From positions 1 through 6,729 of the forward strand of contig JAAYZZ010000168.1 of NCBI GenBank assembly GCA_012514595.1: DNA of 6,729 nt, given 5' to 3'. Both the position numbers and the translations under genes were made by a program. Below are positions 1-6,729 of the stretch, in pieces; within the stretch, counting starts at the first letter, position 1, and the number at the start of each line of letters is the position of its first letter. The notes beneath the pieces were generated by a model, which was given only the letters and a program-made list of their open reading frames with translations, did no database searches and had not been told where the DNA came from. This stretch comes from Elusimicrobiota bacterium. GTDB lineage: Bacteria > Omnitrophota > Gorgyraeia > Zapsychrales > Fredricksoniimonadaceae.

Positions 1-858
1 GAGCTTTTGGAGATCTCCGACGGGGACGAGGCCATGGAGGCGCAGATCGACGCTGATGTGACGGCGCTGGCCGAGGCGGTCTCCAAGCTTGAGGTCCAGG
101 CGTTCCTGTCAGGCCCCTATGACAATTGCAATGCGATCGTGAACCTCAATTCCGGCGCCGGCGGGACCGAGAGCTGTGACTGGACCGGTATGCTCTTTCG
201 CATGTACACCCGTTGGGCCGAGGCCCATGACTGCAAGATTACGGTCTTTGATGTCCAGCACGGGGAAGAGGCGGGATTGAAGAGCGTTTCTTTCCGCGTG
301 GAGGGGGACAAGGCCTACGGATATCTCAAGGCCGAGAAGGGCGTGCACCGTCTGGTCAGGATCTCTCCGTTCGATGCGAACAAGCGGCGGCATACCTCTT
401 TCGCCTCCTTCGAGGCTGTGCCCGAGATCGAGGATGATGGCGAGATCGAGATCCGGACCGAGGATCTCAAGGTCGATGTCTTCCGCTCGTCTGGACCCGG
501 GGGGCAGAGCGTCAATACCGCGGATTCGGCGGTGCGGATGACCCATATTCCGACGGGGATCATCGTGGCGAGCCAGAACGAGCGTTCCCAGCTGATGAAC
601 CGGGAATGGTGTCTTCGGGTCCTCAGGGCCAAGCTGCACGAGCGCAAGCAGCAGGAGCTCGACAAGAAACTTGCGGCCGAGGCGGGCGAGAAGCAGAAGA
701 TCGAGTGGGGGAGCCAGATCCGTTCCTATGTCCTTCAGCCGTACCAGATGATCAAGGACCACCGAACTGATTTCGAGGTCGGCAACGTCCAGAAGGTCCT
801 CGATGGGGACATCGACGGGTTCATCGAGGCCTTCCTGAAGATGAAACCGGGGAATTAA
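1..858 (+). CDS. prfB: Peptide chain release factor 2 (RF2), 5'-truncated by the window edge
   Basis: This is the C-terminal 285 residues of RF2, the cytoplasmic class I release factor that reads UGA and UAA stop codons and triggers peptidyl-tRNA hydrolysis on the ribosome. The reading frame is open from base 1, so the gene begins upstream; E. coli RF2 is about 365 aa, so roughly 80 residues are missing. Seen directly: the stop-codon-recognition tripeptide SPF at 364-372, in the context VRISPFDANKRRHTSF, which separates RF2 from RF1 (PxT in that place), and the catalytic GGQ loop at 499-507 (SSGPGGQSVNTADSAVR), whose Gln is normally methylated by PrmC. The NLNSGAGGTES block of domain 2 is near 145-177. 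Many prfB genes carry a programmed +1 frameshift near codon 26; that region is outside the window. A TTG at base 7 is in frame but is internal, not a start. The gene ends with TAA, a codon RF2 itself reads. Confidence 0.97.
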   Translation, partial: ELLEISDGDEAMEAQIDADVTALAEAVSKLEVQAFLSGPYDNCNAIVNLNSGAGGTESCDWTGMLFRMYTRWAEAHDCKITVFDVQHGEEAGLKSVSFRVEGDKAYGYLKAEKGVHRLVRISPFDANKRRHTSFASFEAVPEIEDDGEIEIRTEDLKVDVFRSSGPGGQSVNTADSAVRMTHIPTGIIVASQNERSQLMNREWCLRVLRAKLHERKQQELDKKLAAEAGEKQKIEWGSQIRSYVLQPYQMIKDHRTDFEVGNVQKVLDGDIDGFIEAFLKMKPGN

Positions 859-882
859 AAGGCGCGGGCACTGGCCCCTTTT
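857..882 (+). terminator. Weak hairpin with A- and T-tracts between prfB and secA, possible leaky terminator
   Basis: An AAAAG run at the prfB stop (857-861) can pair with CTTTT at 878-882, and inside it GGGC (866-869) pairs with GCCC (874-877) around a 4-nt ACTG loop, leaving a 4-nt bulge on the left side. The A-tract/stem/T-tract order resembles a small bidirectional intrinsic terminator. The inner stem is only 4 bp and the T-run only 4 nt, so at best it would terminate partially. It may have no function. No convincing promoter is visible between it and secA, which argues that some transcription must pass through. Confidence 0.25.
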
Positions 883-888
883 GGTATT

Positions 889-895
889 AAAGGAG
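889..895 (+). promoter_or_regulatory. Shine-Dalgarno sequence for secA
   Basis: AAAGGAG lies 7 nt before the ATG at 903. This near-perfect, well-spaced site fixes the secA start at 903 and so shows that the unusually long N-terminus of this SecA is probably translated and not an annotation artefact. Confidence 0.85.
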
Positions 896-902
896 TTCTT
901 TT

Positions 903-3887
<2,985 letters not shown>

Positions 3888-3889
3888 AA

Positions 3890-5446
3890 ATGGCACAAGA
3901 CACAAGGCAGATCGCACGGGAAGGCAGGGTTGTTGTTCTTGTGTCATGTGCCATGTGTCTTGCGTCCTCTTTTCTTCTCTTTCTTTCCTTTCCCCCCGCC
4001 GGCCTCTGGCCCCTGGCCTGGGTCGCGCTTGTCCCGCTGTTCTTTGTCCTTGAAGGGGAGGCTTCGGTCCGCCGGGCATTTCTGTTCTCCTTCCTGACGG
4101 GGTTCCTCTTTTTTCTTCTCTCCCTTCAGTGGATCCATTACGTGACCGTCCCGGGATGGATTCTTCTTTCCGCCTACTTGGGAGTTTATTTCGGCTGTTT
4201 CGGCCTTCTTCATTCCTGGGCCCATCGGATGGGGGGCGTTCTTCGCCTGGTGATCCTCGCCTGCGGATGGGTCGTTCTGGAGGGGGTGCGGGGGACTTTT
4301 CTCACCGGGTTCAACTGGGGGTCCCTGGGGCACAGCCAGGCGCCTGTTCCGTTCTTCATCGGGATCGCGTCCTGGGCCGGGGTGGCCGGGGTTTCTTTTG
4401 TTCTTGTTCTCTTCAATCTTGTCCTTGTGAGCGTTCTCCCCGGAAAGAATGGGATCTCCCTCAAAAAGGTCGGGGGCCTTTTTTTGGCCTTGGTTCTCGT
4501 CTGGGGAGGGGCGGGCAGCGGGCTTTCCTTATCCAACCTCAAGAGTCCGCGTCTGCGTGTGGCCATGGTCCAGGCCAACATTCCGCTTTCCATGTCCTGG
4601 AGCCCGTCGTTGGCGCCCATGATCGTGCGCCGGCATCTTTCCTTCAGCCGCGAGGCGCTCCTCGAGCAGCCGGATCTGATCATTTGGCCCGAGTCCTCTT
4701 TCCCGAACTTTTTGTGGGACTTTCCGGAGCTTTTTGACCAGGTGAAGGCCTTTGCCCGGGAGAGTAAGGTCCCGCTTTTGATCGGTGCCGTCACCAAAGA
4801 GGGGGGGCGGTATTTCAATTCCGCGCTTCTGATCTCTCCCGATGGTAATGTGGCGGATACTTATGATAAAAGGCATCTGGTCCTTTTTGGGGAATACATC
4901 CCGCTCCGGGAGACCTTTCCGTTCCTGTCGCGGATCGTGCCGATCGATGATTTCACGCCCGGAACCTCCTCGACGGTCCTGACGCTCCCCGACGGGACAA
5001 GGGTCGGTGTCCTTATTTGTTTTGAGGACACGGTCCCGGGGCTCGCCCGCCGGGCGGTCCGGGACGGGGCCCAGGTCCTCATCAATATCACCAATGACGC
5101 CTGGTTCCGCGATTCGGGGCAGCCTCGGATGCATCTCTATAACGCCCTCTTTCGGGCCGTCGAGAACGGCCGGCCGCTTGTCCGTGTGACCAATACGGGG
5201 GAGAGCTGCGCGATCTCGGACCGGGGCAGGCTTTTGGGGTGCATCGAGGATGGCGCAGGGCGCAGGGTCGGCGTGAGCGGTGTGCGTGTCGTGGATGTCG
5301 TTCTTCCGCGAGAGCAGGAGACTATCTATACAAAGTGCGGAGAGCTTTTTGCAATCCTGTGTTTTCTGATTATACTAGGAACTGTTATTAGTATTTATGT
5401 TAAACGGGGAGCCGCGCCATGGAGGAAGAGATCCGAAGGGTCCTGA
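3890..5446 (+). CDS. lnt: Apolipoprotein N-acyltransferase
   Basis: Lnt transfers an acyl chain from phospholipid to the N-terminal amino group of the lipidated Cys of lipoproteins, in the inner membrane with its active site facing the periplasm. The 518-aa product has the family layout: hydrophobic segments at roughly 14-33, 39-54, 63-82, 89-107, 117-133, 159-180 and 195-212, a nitrilase-like domain from about 226 to 460, and a last membrane helix at 486-504. The nitrilase-type triad is complete: E268 in IIWPESSFP, K327 in YDKRHLVLFGEYIPL and C377 in LICFEDTVPG, matching E. coli E267, K335 and C387. The LTGFNWGSLGHSQ block (138-150) is also typical. I chose ATG 3890, 2 nt after the secA stop, because it gives a full first membrane helix and an N-terminus like E. 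coli Lnt. No good Shine-Dalgarno precedes it, so re-initiation after secA is likely. A start at TTG 3845 would overlap secA. Confidence 0.95.
   Translation: MAQDTRQIAREGRVVVLVSCAMCLASSFLLFLSFPPAGLWPLAWVALVPLFFVLEGEASVRRAFLFSFLTGFLFFLLSLQWIHYVTVPGWILLSAYLGVYFGCFGLLHSWAHRMGGVLRLVILACGWVVLEGVRGTFLTGFNWGSLGHSQAPVPFFIGIASWAGVAGVSFVLVLFNLVLVSVLPGKNGISLKKVGGLFLALVLVWGGAGSGLSLSNLKSPRLRVAMVQANIPLSMSWSPSLAPMIVRRHLSFSREALLEQPDLIIWPESSFPNFLWDFPELFDQVKAFARESKVPLLIGAVTKEGGRYFNSALLISPDGNVADTYDKRHLVLFGEYIPLRETFPFLSRIVPIDDFTPGTSSTVLTLPDGTRVGVLICFEDTVPGLARRAVRDGAQVLINITNDAWFRDSGQPRMHLYNALFRAVENGRPLVRVTNTGESCAISDRGRLLGCIEDGAGRRVGVSGVRVVDVVLPREQETIYTKCGELFAILCFLIILGTVISIYVKRGAAPWRKRSEGS
3891..3965 (+). repeat. 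Heptamer repeats forming an inverted repeat over the lnt start
   Basis: Bases 3891-3906 (TGGCACAAGACACAAG) are the reverse complement of 3938-3953 (CTTGTGTCATGTGCCA) except for one A-A mismatch (3898 against 3946), leaving a 31-nt loop. The right arm is part of four consecutive 7-nt units, 3938-3965: CTTGTGT, CATGTGC, CATGTGT, CTTGCGT. The left arm contains two units in the other orientation, GGCACAA and GACACAA (3892-3905). A second pairing is possible, with 3896-3904 matching 3954-3962 perfectly over 9 bp. Two bases of the lnt ATG (3891-3892) lie in the left arm. The repeats encode part of the first Lnt membrane helix. Function is unknown: RNA structure controlling lnt translation, or a remnant of a dispersed repeat. 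Confidence 0.7.
5349..5376 (+). promoter_or_regulatory. Candidate sigma70-type promoter inside the 3' end of lnt
   Basis: TTGCAA at 5349-5354 (4 of 6 matches to TTGACA) and TATACT at 5371-5376 (5 of 6 matches to TATAAT) are separated by 16 nt. Transcription would begin near 5383, about 36 nt before the receiver gene's ATG at 5419. The element lies in an 85-nt AT-rich island (5321-5405, 27 G+C, 32%) in an otherwise GC-rich gene. It could give the receiver and acyltransferase genes expression independent of secA-lnt. The AT richness is partly explained by the codons for a membrane helix, so this is a prediction only. Confidence 0.5.
5406..5411 (+). promoter_or_regulatory. Shine-Dalgarno sequence for the receiver gene
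   Basis: GGGGAG lies 7 nt before ATG 5419 and within the last codons of lnt. It supports a start that overlaps lnt by 28 nt, and means the receiver can be translated without relying on coupling to lnt. Confidence 0.65.
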
Positions 5447-5796
5447 TCGTGGATGATGAACGGGCGCTTCATGCCATGCTCAAGCCTATCCTGTGCTCAC
5501 ACGGGTTTGAGACCATATCGGCCATGACGGGCGAGGAGGGTCTTGCGATGGCCCGGGATGTTTGTCCGGACATCATCATCCTGGATGTTATTATGCCCAC
5601 GATGAAGGGCCGCGAGGTCTGCCGGTGTCTCAAGTCCGATCCGGCGACAGCGAAGATCCCTGTCGTATTCCTGACGGCCAAGGACTCCGAGGACGATGTC
5701 CGGGCCGAGATGCAGGCCGGGGCGGTCGCGCATATCACCAAGCCCATTAACCCCGGCGTTCTGGTCAAGACCCTCAAAGGGGTCTTGGGGATCTGA
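5419..5796 (+). CDS. Stand-alone response regulator receiver protein (CheY-like)
   Basis: A 125-aa single receiver (REC) domain with no output domain, so it would act by phosphorylation-dependent protein contact and not by binding DNA itself. All phosphorylation residues are seen: acidic pair D12 and D13 (VLIVDDE), phospho-acceptor D56 (IIILDVIMP), T86 (VVFLTAK) and K108 (ITKP). H105 sits at the aromatic switch position, where CheY has a Tyr. The length equals one REC fold (about 120 aa), so it is complete and not a truncated larger regulator. No histidine kinase is encoded in the window, so its partner is unknown. It overlaps lnt by 28 nt and ends 1 nt before the acyltransferase start, so it is translated with envelope lipid genes. 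It may report to a kinase network that adjusts envelope assembly, or may simply be carried in the operon; the sequence does not decide. Confidence 0.93.
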   Translation: MEEEIRRVLIVDDERALHAMLKPILCSHGFETISAMTGEEGLAMARDVCPDIIILDVIMPTMKGREVCRCLKSDPATAKIPVVFLTAKDSEDDVRAEMQAGAVAHITKPINPGVLVKTLKGVLGI

Positions 5797-5797
5797 C

Positions 5798-6715
5798 GTG
5801 GCCGCGCGAGGTCTTTTTTCTGATCTTCGCCGGAGGGCCGTTGGGTTCGGCCTGTCCTGCGTCTGGGGGTTGGCGCGGATCTGCCCGTGGCCGGTCTTCA
5901 GGGCCTTGACCGGAATTGTTTACGGGGCCTTTTATTTTCTGGCCCGTCGTCTTTCACGGGGAGCGGTCGAAAGCCTCACGATCGCCTTTGGGCCCTCTCT
6001 TTCGCTCTCTGAAAAGAAACGTCTGGCGCGGCGGTCATTCTTCAATCTGGCTTTTGGTTTCTCGCGATTCCTGTATTCTTTCGCTCGTCCGGGCCATGCC
6101 GCTTTCGAGCCGGTGATCGAAGGGTGGGAGCGTCTGACGCAGGCCCAGACGCGCGGCAGGGGGATCGTCATCGCGGTCGCGCATTTCGGTCCCTTTGTCT
6201 GGATGATCCACCTTCTGGCGGAGCGACTCGGCCGGGCGCATGTGGTCATGCGTCCCCCGAGGGGGCAGGCCCTCCGCGATGTTCTTTTAGAGAACCAGAA
6301 GCCCGTCGGGTTGAGGCTTATTTACAGTGTTCCGGTGCGGGCGTGTGTCTCGGCCTGTCAGAAGGCGCTGGAGGCGGGAGAGGCCGTGTTCATGCCGATC
6401 GACCAGAACTTCGGCGGGGATGGACGGATCTTCGTGGATTTCTTCGGCCGCAAGGCCGCGACCGCCGCGGGGCCTGCGGTCTTTGCCCAGCGCACCGGGG
6501 CCGTTCTTCTGATGGCGCACTGTGTCCCCGAAGGACCCGGGCGATACCGGATCGTCATTGATCCGCCTCTGGAGCCGCGGGGAGGGGCCGAGGGCGTCAG
6601 GGACCAGATGATGCTTCTGACGCAGAGGCTCGAAGAGATGGTCCGTCGGCATCCGGACCAGTGGTCATGGATGCACCGTCGATGGAAGGCCGTCCCGAGG
6701 GAAGGGGAAGGTTAG
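5798..6715 (+). CDS. LpxL/HtrB-family lipid A acyltransferase, catalytic motif altered
   Basis: This 305-aa protein belongs to the lysophospholipid/lipid A acyltransferase family (LpxL, LpxM, HtrB), inner-membrane enzymes that add secondary acyl chains to Kdo2-lipid A from acyl-ACP on the cytoplasmic side. Length fits the family (about 290-310 aa). Seen: an N-terminal hydrophobic anchor at about 12-35; the AHFG motif with H129; IDQN at 201-204; VDFFGRKAAT from 213; and the C-terminal HPDQWSWMHRRWK at 285-297, very typical of the family. Oddity: the HX4(D/E) motif should have an acidic residue at position 134, and here it is V134 (AHFGPFVWM), so activity is in doubt or uses another residue. 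The GTG start at 5798 has GGGG at 5787-5790, 7 nt upstream, and follows the receiver stop by 1 nt, implying coupled translation. An ATG in frame at 5696 would overlap the receiver by about 100 nt and is unlikely. Which lipid A position or lipid it acylates cannot be told. Confidence 0.88.
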   Translation: MAARGLFSDLRRRAVGFGLSCVWGLARICPWPVFRALTGIVYGAFYFLARRLSRGAVESLTIAFGPSLSLSEKKRLARRSFFNLAFGFSRFLYSFARPGHAAFEPVIEGWERLTQAQTRGRGIVIAVAHFGPFVWMIHLLAERLGRAHVVMRPPRGQALRDVLLENQKPVGLRLIYSVPVRACVSACQKALEAGEAVFMPIDQNFGGDGRIFVDFFGRKAATAAGPAVFAQRTGAVLLMAHCVPEGPGRYRIVIDPPLEPRGGAEGVRDQMMLLTQRLEEMVRRHPDQWSWMHRRWKAVPREGEG

Positions 6716-6729
6716 AAAATTTGAACAGA

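Noticed and set aside
109..762. A 217-codon minus-strand frame opposite prfB
   Set aside because: It is opposite the clearly identified RF2 coding sequence, has no motif I recognise, and shows the same shadow composition.
3953..3955. Later ATG start for lnt at residue 22
   Set aside because: It would cut the first membrane helix to about 12 residues before the conserved FPP, too short to span the membrane.
5696..5797. Upstream ATG extension of the LpxL-like gene
   Set aside because: The added 34 codons overlap the conserved end of the receiver gene. GTG 5798 has a ribosome site at proper distance and gives the usual family length.
6716..6729. Possible terminator after the last gene
   Set aside because: Only 14 nt remain in the window, with no stem visible; nothing can be concluded.

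Overview
The window is a compact, single-strand (+) run of five protein genes from what looks like a Gram-negative (diderm) bacterium with a GC-rich genome. The diderm call rests on two lipid acyltransferases of the outer-membrane biogenesis pathways: apolipoprotein N-acyltransferase (Lnt) and an LpxL/HtrB-type lipid A acyltransferase. The exact lineage cannot be fixed from the sequence. The coiled-coil-like insertion near the SecA N-terminus is a trait I associate with SecA proteins of Bacteroidetes and of some PVC or candidate-phylum bacteria, but that is only a hint.

Layout: 1-858 is the 3' part of prfB (release factor 2; its start and any frameshift site lie upstream of the window). A 44-nt gap (859-902) holds a weak hairpin and a clear Shine-Dalgarno sequence. 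903-3887 is secA, complete, 994 aa, with both nucleotide-binding motifs and the C-terminal zinc-binding tail. Two nucleotides later lnt starts (3890-5446), and its first codons lie in a small array of 7-nt repeats arranged as an inverted repeat. The last 85 nt of lnt before the next gene's ribosome site are strikingly AT-rich and contain a good sigma70-like promoter candidate. 5419-5796 is a stand-alone CheY-like receiver protein overlapping the end of lnt by 28 nt. 5798-6715 is the LpxL-like acyltransferase, starting at GTG one nucleotide after the receiver stop. The last 14 nt hold nothing recognisable.

Working together: the tight spacing (44 nt gap, 2 nt gap, 28 nt overlap, 1 nt gap) indicates co-transcription. 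The theme is envelope building: SecA drives export of preproteins including prolipoproteins, Lnt N-acylates the mature lipoproteins, and the LpxL-like enzyme probably adds a secondary acyl chain to lipid A. RF2 is a translation housekeeping gene at the front.

Most of the window is ordinary core genome. The points worth a second look are the orphan receiver between two lipid acyltransferases with a candidate private promoter inside lnt, the heptamer repeat structure over the lnt start, and the loss of the acidic residue of the HX4(D/E) catalytic motif in the LpxL-like protein. I found no wholly new system.
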